Below, piece by piece: positions 51,128 through 59,164 of a stretch of 64,000 nt of DNA; within the stretch, counting starts at the first letter, position 1; each line of letters begins with the position of its first letter. The notes below the pieces were generated by a model that saw only the letters and a list, made by a program, of their open reading frames with translations, did no database searches and was not told the origin of the DNA. Origin of the DNA: Centipeda flueggei ATCC 43531 (lineage in GTDB: Bacteria > Bacillota > Negativicutes > Selenomonadales > Selenomonadaceae); contig NZ_GG694006.1 in assembly GCF_000160695.1 (NCBI RefSeq), positions 1 to 64,000 on the forward strand, given 5' to 3'. The translations under genes were made by a program, and so were the position numbers.

Positions 51128-52213
51128 ATGGAGAAACAACGTGTTGTCGTCGCGATGAGCGGAGGTGTGGACAGCTCGGTTACAGCTGCGCTGCTTCAGG
51201 AGCAGGGATATGAAGTCGTTGGTGTGACGATGCGTCTCTCGGAGGAGGGGCGCGATGCAGATCCTGATGGGCGCAGCTGTTGTTCTCTCTCGAGTGTGGA
51301 CGATGCGCGTCGTGTCGCTGACATCTTGGGGATTCCGCACTATGTGATGGACTTTACCGAGCCGTTTCAGCAGTTGGTGATTGACTATTTTACACAGGAG
51401 TACGCGCGCGGGCGCACGCCAAATCCGTGTATTGCGTGCAACCGTTATATTAAATTTGAAGGGCTGCTGGGAAAAATACGGGCGCTTGGGGCACAGCATA
51501 TTGCCACGGGGCATTATGCGCGGATCACACGTACAGGCGATGGGATCTATCATCTGCGAAAGGGAATTGATACGGCGAAGGATCAGTCCTATGTACTCTA
51601 TCATCTGACACAGAAGATGATGGATCACGTTCTCTTTCCGCTCGGAGATTATCGCAAGGATGAGATTCGGCATATGGCGGAGGACTATGGACTTCCTGTT
51701 GCTCACAAGGCGGAGAGTCAGGAGATCTGCTTTGTTCCCCATGACGACTATAAGTCCTACCTACGTATGCACGCACTGCAGACGATGCGGCCGGGGGCGA
51801 TCACGGATCGTGCGGGGCATATTCTCGGCACGCATGAAGGTATTGCCTTTTATACCATTGGGCAGCGCAGAGGACTCGGGATTTCGGCAGAGCATCCGCT
51901 CTACGTGATCGCATTGGATGCGGCTGAAAATCGTGTGATTGTCGGTGCGTCCGATGAGGTTTTTGCATGTGCGCTGACGGCATCCAATTTGAGCTGGACA
52001 CTGCCGCAGCCACCGCATGCGCCACGCAGCGTACGGGCAAAAATACGCTATGGAAAACGTGAGGCGGATGCGTGGATGGAGCCGCAGGGCGATGGAACTG
52101 TGGCGGTACATTTTTCCGAGCCGCAGCGTGCTGTGACGCCGGGGCAGTCCATCGTATTCTATGAGGGCGATGCCGTGTTGGGCGGCGGCAGCATCGACCG
52201 TGTGACACCATGA
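51128..52213 (+). CDS. mnmA: tRNA-specific 2-thiouridylase MnmA
   Basis: Makes 2-thiouridine at U34 of Lys, Glu and Gln tRNAs. 361 residues: PP-loop AMSGGVDSSV near 9-18, the catalytic cysteines in PNPCIACNRYIKF near 100 and SQEICFV near 200, IATGHYARI, KDQSYVLYHL, then the central and C-terminal beta domains (FYTIGQRRGLGI). ATG 51128 is preferred (MEKQRVVVAMSGG); ATG 51113 is possible. The start is 24 bases after the repeat element, so the leader is about 195 bases long. Confidence 0.97.
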   Translation: MEKQRVVVAMSGGVDSSVTAALLQEQGYEVVGVTMRLSEEGRDADPDGRSCCSLSSVDDARRVADILGIPHYVMDFTEPFQQLVIDYFTQEYARGRTPNPCIACNRYIKFEGLLGKIRALGAQHIATGHYARITRTGDGIYHLRKGIDTAKDQSYVLYHLTQKMMDHVLFPLGDYRKDEIRHMAEDYGLPVAHKAESQEICFVPHDDYKSYLRMHALQTMRPGAITDRAGHILGTHEGIAFYTIGQRRGLGISAEHPLYVIALDAAENRVIVGASDEVFACALTASNLSWTLPQPPHAPRSVRAKIRYGKREADAWMEPQGDGTVAVHFSEPQRAVTPGQSIVFYEGDAVLGGGSIDRVTP

Positions 52214-52241
52214 GCCGCCGTGATAGAGAGAGGGAACAACG

Positions 52242-53291
52242 ATGATGAGCCATGCCATGAAAATCAAGGCCGCATGTGCCGCACTGCTTTGTGTGATGCT
52301 GGTGCTTGCAGGGCTCTTTTGGTATTTTCGCGTCTACACGAAGACGCCGGAGTATGCTCTTCGTGCGATTGAACGCGCCTTTGAGACGCAGGATGAGACG
52401 CTCTTTCTGCGCTATGTGCGTCTGGATGACGTCCTTGACACGGGCTATGATGACTTTATGGCCGGGACGATGGACACGGAGTTTGGCGGAGTGCATGATA
52501 CATCTGCGGCTCTGGCGGATTTTTCAAAGATGCTCAAGCCGGCGTTTATCAAAATGTTGAATGATGCGGTTCACACGTATTTGACGGAGGGCGATTGGCC
52601 GCCGGCAGATGCCGCAAAGGACGGTTCGGACGCAGAGAATATCCTGTCCCGTATCGGCCTGCGTGATCTCTCGTTCCGTGAGACCGCGAATCTGACAGTG
52701 GATCAGGCGGCACAGACGGCGGTGGTCGATGTTGTCATGCATCAGGATGAAGCGGATGCGGATTTCACGTTCCAGGTTTGCCTTGCCCCCTCGGATAATG
52801 GAGATTGGCAGGTCGTATCGATACGGAATCTGTATGATTATGCAGCCTTCTTGGGCAATGCACGGCGCCTGCGGGTCCAGCAGTATCTCGAGGAGACGGA
52901 TGCCATCATTCGGCGGCATGATCAGAGCGTCAGTGCGGCACAGATGCGTCTCTATCGTGTGCTCGGTGCAGGAGCACTCGGGAATCAGACGACGCGGGAC
53001 ATGGCACGTCAGATCATGGAGCAGGATGTCCTCGCGGACTGGCAAGGACGGCGCGAAGAGCTGAGCGCAGTTTCCGTTCCCCGTACGATGCAGAGCCTCC
53101 AACAGCTGCGCCTCAAGATTTGTGATCTCCATATCGCCTACGCGGAGGGATATGCAGCGTGGATGACGGATAAGAACGCAGCGACGATCCGCTCTGCCGA
53201 GACGAATCTGCGGCAGGCGGATGTGCTCGAGGGAGAGGCGACATTCCTGGCACAGCGCGCACGGCGTCTATTTTCAGACGAGGAAGAGTGA
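52242..53291 (+). CDS. Membrane-anchored protein of unknown function (349 aa)
   Basis: One N-terminal membrane helix (about residues 7-28) and a large extracytoplasmic part. The stretch TPEYALRAIERAFETQDETLFLRYVRLDDVLDTGYDDF near 33-70 resembles the start of DUF2939-like domains, where short-chain repeats follow a helix pair; this match is tentative. The rest is helical with many charged residues and no cysteines after the anchor. 28 bases after mnmA, and the next gene follows within 15 bases, so it is mid-operon. Confidence 0.75.
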   Translation: MMSHAMKIKAACAALLCVMLVLAGLFWYFRVYTKTPEYALRAIERAFETQDETLFLRYVRLDDVLDTGYDDFMAGTMDTEFGGVHDTSAALADFSKMLKPAFIKMLNDAVHTYLTEGDWPPADAAKDGSDAENILSRIGLRDLSFRETANLTVDQAAQTAVVDVVMHQDEADADFTFQVCLAPSDNGDWQVVSIRNLYDYAAFLGNARRLRVQQYLEETDAIIRRHDQSVSAAQMRLYRVLGAGALGNQTTRDMARQIMEQDVLADWQGRREELSAVSVPRTMQSLQQLRLKICDLHIAYAEGYAAWMTDKNAATIRSAETNLRQADVLEGEATFLAQRARRLFSDEEE

Positions 53292-53302
53292 GGAGAGATA
53301 GG

Positions 53303-54184
53303 ATGCTCGATTCGAGCAGTGATACCGTGGCGATTCTCTACGACATAGAGAATGCGCCGATTGAAATGCTTCAGTATACCATTGACATCGCACAGCGTTA
53401 CCAGCCATGCCGCATGATTGTCGTCTCGGATTGGGAGGCGCATCCGGATCAGAAGCGCTGGGATCGGCTCATGGAGTCCCCGGACTTTACTTTTCGGCAG
53501 ATCAGCCGTACCTTCTTGGGAAAAAATTCCCTGGATTCCGCGCTCTATGACTCGGCACAGATACTCTATCAGGAGGGGGTGCGCAAGTACTTTATCATTA
53601 CGACGGATTCCGACTTTGTACGTATTGCTGAGTCACTGAATTCCGAGGATCCATCGTACATCATCGGTATTGGAACAAAGCAGGCAAGTGAGGACTTGCG
53701 CAACGCATACAACGAGTTCTTTGTATATCCGCCGCCAACCGAGAAGGAGCAGAAGTCGGCACGGGAAAAGAAGGAAAAGAAGACGGAGGAGATCGTGACA
53801 AAGAAGAAAGCAGCAGAAGAAAAGACAGCAAAGAATAATGCGAAAGTGAATGCAGAACCAGCAGGAAAGGCACGCGAGCAGAAAAAGCGCGCGGCAGCTG
53901 CGGCGAAGAAGAAGGATGCGGCAGGACACGCGGCAGAGGCGGCTGCACCGAAGTCACCTGCACTTAAGGAGACAAAGAAGACGGCAGCCAAGGCGAAGGC
54001 AGCGCCCGCGGCACAGCAAACAACGTCGAAGAACGAGGCCGTCAATTCTATCACAAATGGATTTCTTACAGTTCGCCTGCCCAAGAGCCTGCGTGCATCT
54101 CTTGACCGCAAGGTGCTCGAAGAGGAGGTCTCTCTGGATGAACTCGTGACATATCTCCTCATGCGCGGTCTCTCTGTGAAATGA
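53303..54184 (+). CDS. NYN (PIN-like) nuclease-type domain protein with Lys/Ala linker and possible ribbon-helix-helix tail
   Basis: 293 residues. The NYN domain (about 1-145) has the acidic residues of this RNase fold: AILYDIENAP near 12, SALYDSAQILYQEG near 80 and FIITTDSDFVRIAESL near 101. A Lys/Ala/Glu-rich region (about 150-250) of helical repeats likely binds nucleic acid. The C-terminus FLTVRLPKSLRASLDRKVLEEEVSLDELVTYLLMRGL looks like a ribbon-helix-helix DNA-binding module (HicB/Arc-like). ATG 53303 follows ggagagatagg. Function unknown; an RNA-processing or DNA-binding role is inference. Confidence 0.82.
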   Translation: MLDSSSDTVAILYDIENAPIEMLQYTIDIAQRYQPCRMIVVSDWEAHPDQKRWDRLMESPDFTFRQISRTFLGKNSLDSALYDSAQILYQEGVRKYFIITTDSDFVRIAESLNSEDPSYIIGIGTKQASEDLRNAYNEFFVYPPPTEKEQKSAREKKEKKTEEIVTKKKAAEEKTAKNNAKVNAEPAGKAREQKKRAAAAAKKKDAAGHAAEAAAPKSPALKETKKTAAKAKAAPAAQQTTSKNEAVNSITNGFLTVRLPKSLRASLDRKVLEEEVSLDELVTYLLMRGLSVK

Positions 54185-54197
54185 TGGAGGACTTGTC

Positions 54198-54599
54198 ATG
54201 GCGAACAGCAAGGAGCGTGTTCTGCTCTATCAGTTTCCCGCGGATCAGGCGGCGCTGATTATAGGTGTACTGCGTCCGATGGGGGTGGACGTTCAGATCC
54301 TTTCACCGAATGCGTGGCACGATAAGGTCGGCTGTCTCCTCGGGCGCAAAGGTTTTTTGAAGCAAACGGCGCAGGAGGGCGGCACGTTCTCGTTTCCGCA
54401 TCGTGTGATGCTGCTGGATGCGGTGAAGGGGAAGCGCCTGACACAGGTTCTTCGTGTCGTGGAGGATGCCGGCGTTCCGCATATCACCTACAAATCATCC
54501 ATTACGCCGTACAATACGCTGTGGACACTGCGCTATCTGTGTGAGCACATGGCGAAGGAACACGGCAGTGAAATGCCTACAGAAGGGAATACAGAATGA
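54198..54599 (+). CDS. DUF3783-family protein
   Basis: 133 residues, cytoplasmic. The C-terminal half VMLLDAVKGKRLTQVLRVVEDAGVPHITYKSSITPYNTLWTLRYLCEHM matches the short DUF3783 domain, and the N-terminal half (VLLYQFPADQAALIIGVLRPMGVDVQIL) looks like a diverged copy of the same fold. Function unknown. 13 bases after the NYN gene and ATGA-overlapping the binding protein gene, so it is co-transcribed with the polyamine operon. Confidence 0.85.
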   Translation: MANSKERVLLYQFPADQAALIIGVLRPMGVDVQILSPNAWHDKVGCLLGRKGFLKQTAQEGGTFSFPHRVMLLDAVKGKRLTQVLRVVEDAGVPHITYKSSITPYNTLWTLRYLCEHMAKEHGSEMPTEGNTE

Positions 54600-55537
54600 G
54601 CAAAATTCTTGCCTGCCTATTTTGTCTGACGTTGTTTCTTGCGGGCGGATGTGGATCTTCTGTGCAGGAGAAAAGTGCGCCGCTCCCCAAGCTGACCATC
54701 GGGCTGATGCCCGATACGGACTCAATACCATTCATTATCGCAGCGGAACGCGGCTACTTTGCTGAGGAAGGCGTCGAGGTAGAGCTGCAGCCGTTCAAGA
54801 GTGCAATGGATCGTGATGCAGCACTGCAGAGCGGAAATCTCGATGGGGCTGTGTCTGACCTTCTGGCTGTGATTTTCGCCCGTTCCGGCGGGTTCGATGT
54901 CCGCGCCGTTTCCTATACAGACGGCAATTACAATCTCGTTGCATCCGATGGGGCGGGGATTGCATCTCCTGCCGATCTGCGCGGCAAGGAGATCGCCGTC
55001 TCCAAGAACACGATCATCGAGTATGTGACGGACGAGATTCTCGCTGCCAACGGAATGCGTGAAGAGGATGTCGCAAAGGTCGTTATCCCGCAGATCCCGG
55101 TACGCCTTGAGATGCTCCGCAGCGGAAATCTCGGAGCGGCAGTTCTGCCGGAGCCGATGGCGAGCGTCGCGGCGGCATCGGGCAGCCACTATGTGATCGG
55201 CTCGGGTGATCTCGGCATCAACCCGGGCGTAATCGTCTTTTCCAAGTCCGCCCTTCAGGATAAGGAGAAATCCGTTCGGGCGATGTACCGCGCCTACAAT
55301 AAAGCAGTCGACTATCTGAACAATACGCCGCAGTCGGAGTATCTGGATCTCGTCGTGGAGCGGAGCGGATTTCCGCCTGCGGCGCGGGATGTTCTCGTGC
55401 TGCCGTCCTACCGTCATGCGGGAAGTCCGGCAGAGCCAGATGTGACGGAGGCTGTGCGCTGGGTGACGAGCAAGGGAAATGCGGCCGCCTACAGCTATGA
55501 TGATCTGGTCTCCCATCTCCTGTTGGAGGAGGAGTAA
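54596..55537 (+). CDS. ABC-type substrate-binding lipoprotein (NMT1/SsuA-ThiY-like), no transporter partner here
   Basis: 313 residues. Lipoprotein signal with lipobox LAGGC (Cys near residue 19). Begins KLTIGLMPDTDSIPFIIAAERGYFAEEGVEVELQPF, the typical opening of NMT1/SsuA-type binding proteins; SGNLDGAVSDLLAVIFA and LRGKEIAVSKNTIIEYV follow. Neither ATPase nor permease is nearby. It overlaps the decarboxylase gene by one base (stop TAA and ATG share an A), so it belongs to the polyamine operon; its ligand could be an amine or a sulfonate or pyrimidine-type compound. No ligand can be assigned from sequence. Confidence 0.88.
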   Translation: MSKILACLFCLTLFLAGGCGSSVQEKSAPLPKLTIGLMPDTDSIPFIIAAERGYFAEEGVEVELQPFKSAMDRDAALQSGNLDGAVSDLLAVIFARSGGFDVRAVSYTDGNYNLVASDGAGIASPADLRGKEIAVSKNTIIEYVTDEILAANGMREEDVAKVVIPQIPVRLEMLRSGNLGAAVLPEPMASVAAASGSHYVIGSGDLGINPGVIVFSKSALQDKEKSVRAMYRAYNKAVDYLNNTPQSEYLDLVVERSGFPPAARDVLVLPSYRHAGSPAEPDVTEAVRWVTSKGNAAAYSYDDLVSHLLLEEE

Positions 55538-56991
55538 TGCCCTATCTCTCTCAGACGAATGCGCCCATTGAGGAGGCGCTTGTGCGGATGAAGCGGGCTC
55601 GCCTCGTTCCGTTCGATGTGCCGGGGCACAAACGTGGCCGCGGCAATCCGGAGCTGGCTGAGTTCCTCGGGGCTGCCTGTCTTGATGTCGATGTAAACTC
55701 GATGAAGATGCTCGACAATCTCTGCCATCCAGTCTCAGTGATTCGTGATGCAGAGCGTCTGGCGGCAGAAGCATTCCGTGCCGCCCATGCTTTTTTCATG
55801 GTCAGCGGGACGACGGGCTCAGTGCAGGCAATGATCCTATCGACGGTAGGACGCGGCGACAAGATCATCATGCCGCGCAATGTCCATCGCAGTGCCATCA
55901 ATGCACTGATTCTCTGCGGCGCTGTGCCGATCTATGTCAATCCAGGCATCGAGGATACGCTTGGGATTGCGCTCGGGATGCGCACGGACGATGTCGCAGC
56001 CGCGATGGAGCGCCATCCGGACGCCAAGGCGGTATTTGTCAACAATCCGACCTATTACGGCATCTGCTCGGATCTGCGTGCCATTACGGAGAAAGCGCAT
56101 GCCCGCGGGATGAAGGTATTGGTCGATGAGGCACACGGTACGCACCTCTATTTCAGTGATCGGCTTCCAACGGCGGCGATGGATGCAGGCGCGGATATGG
56201 CCGCGATCAGCATGCACAAGTCCGGCGGCTCGCTGACGCAGAGCTCCATTCTTCTCTGTGCGAATACGATGCCGCTCGGATATGTCCATCAGATCATCAA
56301 TATCACACAGACGACGAGTGCCTCGTATCTGCTCCTCGCAAGTCTCGATATCAGCCGCCGCAATTTGGCACTGCGCGGCCGTGAAGTGATCGACCGCATT
56401 ATTGGACTTGTCGCCTATGCCCGTGATGAGATCAACGCGATCGGAGACTACTATGCCTATGAGCGTGAGCTGATCGACGGTGATGCCGTGTATGACTTCG
56501 ATACGACGAAGCTGTCCATCTTTACACGTGCAACGGGGCTTGCCGGCATCGAGGTCTATGACATCCTGCGCGATGATTATGACATACAGACCGAGTTCGG
56601 GGATATCGCAAACTTGCTTGCCTATGTTTCTGTCGGCGACCGTCCGAAGGATATTGAGCGGCTTGTCGCGGCACTGGCGGAGATCCGTCGGAACTATCGC
56701 AAGGATCCCTCCAAGACGCTCAAGATGGAGTATATCGATCCCGTGGTCGTCTGCGGTCCGCAGGATGCGTTCTATGCGGAGAAGGAGTCCCTGCCCATCC
56801 AAGAGACGAAGGGACGCATCTGTGCAGAGTTTGTCATGTGCTATCCTCCCGGCATCCCGATCCTTGCACCGGGAGAGGAGATCACAGACGAGATTCTGAC
56901 TTACATCCGCTATGCGAAGAAAAAAGGCTGTCAGATCACAGGGCCGGAGGATATGAGTATACAGCGTCTCAATGTAATGACGGAGAGATAG
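55537..56991 (+). CDS. speA: Orn/Lys/Arg decarboxylase, probably arginine decarboxylase (SpeA type)
   Basis: Fold-type I PLP decarboxylase of the short (about 490-residue) Firmicutes form, as B. subtilis SpeA. 484 residues: FDVPGHKRGRG near 25, MVSGTTGSVQAMI near 90, FVNNPTYYGICSDLRAI, DEAHGTHLYFSD near 200, PLP Lys 228 in SMHKSGGSLTQSS, PPGIPILAPGE near the end. The agmatinase two genes later argues for arginine over lysine or ornithine, although family members differ in specificity. Product would be agmatine. Confidence 0.9.
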   Translation: MPYLSQTNAPIEEALVRMKRARLVPFDVPGHKRGRGNPELAEFLGAACLDVDVNSMKMLDNLCHPVSVIRDAERLAAEAFRAAHAFFMVSGTTGSVQAMILSTVGRGDKIIMPRNVHRSAINALILCGAVPIYVNPGIEDTLGIALGMRTDDVAAAMERHPDAKAVFVNNPTYYGICSDLRAITEKAHARGMKVLVDEAHGTHLYFSDRLPTAAMDAGADMAAISMHKSGGSLTQSSILLCANTMPLGYVHQIINITQTTSASYLLLASLDISRRNLALRGREVIDRIIGLVAYARDEINAIGDYYAYERELIDGDAVYDFDTTKLSIFTRATGLAGIEVYDILRDDYDIQTEFGDIANLLAYVSVGDRPKDIERLVAALAEIRRNYRKDPSKTLKMEYIDPVVVCGPQDAFYAEKESLPIQETKGRICAEFVMCYPPGIPILAPGEEITDEILTYIRYAKKKGCQITGPEDMSIQRLNVMTER

Positions 56992-56994
56992 GCT

Positions 56995-57855
56995 ATGGAA
57001 TTTTGGTATACGGAAGAACATACACCGAATGTGCGGTTCTCCATCCGCGTAGATCGTCAGCTCTACAGCGGGCAGAGTGAGTTCCAGCGCATTGACGTAT
57101 TCGAGTCGCCCGAGTTCGGGCGATTTTTGACGCTTGACGGCTATATGATGCTCACAGAGAAGGATGAGTTCATCTATCATGAGATGATCACCCATGTACC
57201 GATGTGTGTGCATCCGGAGGCAGAGAACATTCTCGTGATCGGCGGCGGGGACGGAGGGACGGTACGGGAGTTGCTGCGCTACCCGTCGGTGCGGCATATC
57301 GATCTCGTGGAGATCGATGCGATGGTGATCGATGTCTGCCGTGAATATCTGCCGTCGACGGCGGCAGGACTGGATGATCCGCGGGTGAGCATCCACTGTG
57401 AAGACGGGCTGCGCTTTGTGCGCCGACCGGTCGATGTCTACGATCTCATTATCGTGGACTCGACGGATCCGTTCGGACCAGGAGAGGGTCTGTTCACCAA
57501 AGAGTTTTATGGCAACTGCTTCAAGGCGCTCAAAGCTGACGGCATCATGATCAACCAGCATGAAAGCCCCTTTTACGAGCAGGACGCCTATGCCATGCAG
57601 CGGATGCACAAGCGCATTGTTCATTCGTTCCCATACAGCCGCGTCTATCAGGTGCATATTCCGACGTATCCGTCGGGGCATTGGCTGTTTGGCTTCTCAT
57701 CCAAGAACCGCCGCCCCGTGGAGGGCGTCGATTTTGCACGATGGAAGGCACTCGGCATTCGGACGCGCTACTACAATACGCAGCTTCATGCAGCAGCATT
57801 TGCTCTGCCGAACTATGTGGAGGAGATACTCGAAGATGTGGAACCGCAACGTTGA
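56995..57855 (+). CDS. speE: Spermidine synthase (polyamine aminopropyltransferase)
   Basis: 286 residues. Transfers an aminopropyl group from decarboxylated SAM to putrescine. Motifs: YTEEHTPNVRFSIRVDRQLYSG, LDGYMMLTEKDEFIYHEMITHVP near 43, VIGGGDGGTVRELLRYPSV near 80 (SAM site), DLIIVDSTDPFGPGEGLFTKEFY near 142. Starts three bases after the decarboxylase with site gagagat. No SAM decarboxylase (speD) is in the window; it may lie elsewhere, or this enzyme may use another donor. Overlaps speB by 20 bases. Confidence 0.94.
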   Translation: MEFWYTEEHTPNVRFSIRVDRQLYSGQSEFQRIDVFESPEFGRFLTLDGYMMLTEKDEFIYHEMITHVPMCVHPEAENILVIGGGDGGTVRELLRYPSVRHIDLVEIDAMVIDVCREYLPSTAAGLDDPRVSIHCEDGLRFVRRPVDVYDLIIVDSTDPFGPGEGLFTKEFYGNCFKALKADGIMINQHESPFYEQDAYAMQRMHKRIVHSFPYSRVYQVHIPTYPSGHWLFGFSSKNRRPVEGVDFARWKALGIRTRYYNTQLHAAAFALPNYVEEILEDVEPQR

Positions 57856-58717
57856 AACATTTCTCGGCTGCGATAACACCTATGAGGAGAGCCATATCGT
57901 CCTCGTTGGTGCGCCGTTTGACTCGACGACCTCCTATCGTCCTGGTACGCGGTTTGCTGCCCGTACAATGCGGGCGGAGTCATACGGACTGGAGACGTAC
58001 AGCCCGTATCAGGAACTCGATCTCGAGGATGCACGCGTCTTTGACGGGGGGGATTTGGAGCTGCCCTTTGGCGATACCGAACGAGCACTGGCGATGATCA
58101 GGGAGCGCGCAGGGGCGATCCTGCACAGCGGAAAGCTGCCCTTTCTGATCGGCGGGGAGCATCTGGTCAGCCTCCCCGCAATCGGAGCTGCGGCGAAGCG
58201 ATATCCCGATCTCTCCGTCATTCACTTCGATGCACATACTGATCTGCGCGAAGAATATCTCGGCAACAAACTCTCCCATGCGACCGTTATCCGCCGTGCG
58301 TGGGATCTGCTCGGCGATGGGCGCATCCATCAGTTTGGGATACGCAGCGGCGAACGTGCGGAATGGCAGTGGGCACGGGCAGGGCATACGGATCTCCATC
58401 CATTTACCTTTGCAGGCCTCTCAGATGTGATTGCCGGCCTCCACGGACGTCCTGTCTATCTGACGATTGACCTCGACGTTCTCGATCCCTCCGTCTTCCC
58501 CGGTACGGGAACGCCGGAGGCAGGCGGTGTCACGTTTATCGAACTGATGAAGGCGGCACTCTCCGTTGTGCGTGGATGCAGGGTTGTCGCATGCGACATG
58601 ATGGAGCTCTCGCCGCCGCTTGACGCCAGCGGTACATCGACGGCAACGGCACTCAAGCTCCTGCGGGAGATTCTGCTCGCACTTTCGGCAGATTTTATCC
58701 GTCCGCCGCAGGTGTAG
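57836..58717 (+). CDS. speB: Agmatinase
   Basis: Mn-dependent ureohydrolase, agmatine to putrescine + urea. 293 residues from ATG 57836, which follows ggaggagatactc inside the end of speE. Metal ligands in GGEHLVS near 105, HFDAHTDLR near 130 and the C-terminal TIDLDVLDPSVFPGTGTPEAGG near 205; arginase/agmatinase fold throughout. With SpeA and SpeE it completes arginine to putrescine to spermidine. No terminator was seen after it; a new promoter follows for gatC. Confidence 0.94.
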   Translation: MWNRNVETFLGCDNTYEESHIVLVGAPFDSTTSYRPGTRFAARTMRAESYGLETYSPYQELDLEDARVFDGGDLELPFGDTERALAMIRERAGAILHSGKLPFLIGGEHLVSLPAIGAAAKRYPDLSVIHFDAHTDLREEYLGNKLSHATVIRRAWDLLGDGRIHQFGIRSGERAEWQWARAGHTDLHPFTFAGLSDVIAGLHGRPVYLTIDLDVLDPSVFPGTGTPEAGGVTFIELMKAALSVVRGCRVVACDMMELSPPLDASGTSTATALKLLREILLALSADFIRPPQV

Positions 58718-58727
58718 TGATTTCCGT

Positions 58728-58756
58728 TTGATACCGATGAAGTGATTTGTTATAAT
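58728..58756 (+). promoter_or_regulatory. Sigma-70 promoter for gatCAB, upstream of the repeat element
   Basis: TTGATA at 58728-58733, a 17-base spacer, and TATAAT at 58751-58756. The predicted transcript start (about 58763) is 15 bases before the short repeat element. Confidence 0.88.
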
Positions 58757-58777
58757 AGCAAGGAAACTGCGACTAAG

Positions 58778-58835
58778 GGAATCGCTGATAAAACGAGGTG
58801 TGCCGGATGGTCGTACCGCATTTATCAGTGCTTCC
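58778..58835 (+). repeat. Short copy of the terminal-inverted-repeat element in the gatC leader
   Basis: 58 bases with ends ggaatcgctgataaa and tttatcagtgcttcc, identical to the ends of the copy at 50944-51104 over 15 bases on each side. The middle (acgaggtgtgccggatggtcgtaccgca) lacks the long internal arms of that copy. The RNA would fold as one long hairpin 27 bases before the gatC start. No target duplication is obvious. Confidence 0.78.
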
Positions 58836-58861
58836 CGAAGCATGGAAAGATGGTGGAGTCT

Positions 58862-59152
58862 ATGAAGGTAACGGAACAGGATCTCAGGGTAACCGCGCAT
58901 CTCTCGCGTCTTTCGATTCCGACCGAGGAAAAGGAAGAGGCACTGGCGTCTCTGGGAGACTTTCTCTCATACGTGGATAATCTCTCGCGTGTTGATACGC
59001 AAGATGTGCAGCCGACGACGTATGCACTGCCCATCGAGAATGTCTTTCGCACAGACGAGGTGCGCCCGTCTCTTTCCAACGAGGCGGCGCTTTCGAATGC
59101 ACCGCTGCAGGAGGACGGGTATTTCAAAGTGCCGAAGGTACTCGAAGGGTAA
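58862..59152 (+). CDS. gatC: Asp-tRNA(Asn)/Glu-tRNA(Gln) amidotransferase subunit C
   Basis: Small structural subunit of GatCAB, 96 residues: HLSRLSIPTEEKEEALASLGDFLSYVDNLSRVDTQDVQPTTYALP is the family core, ending with DGYFKVPKVLEG. ATG 58862 with ggtggag before it is preferred; the frame is open through the repeat element from 58742 but that part is not conserved. First gene of gatC-gatA-gatB. Confidence 0.95.
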   Translation: MKVTEQDLRVTAHLSRLSIPTEEKEEALASLGDFLSYVDNLSRVDTQDVQPTTYALPIENVFRTDEVRPSLSNEAALSNAPLQEDGYFKVPKVLEG

Positions 59153-59164
59153 GGAGGGGCTGTT

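Noticed and set aside
55837-57681. 614-residue open frame on the minus strand
   Set aside because: Antisense of speA and speE, both of which have clear family motifs; no recognisable domain in the antisense product.
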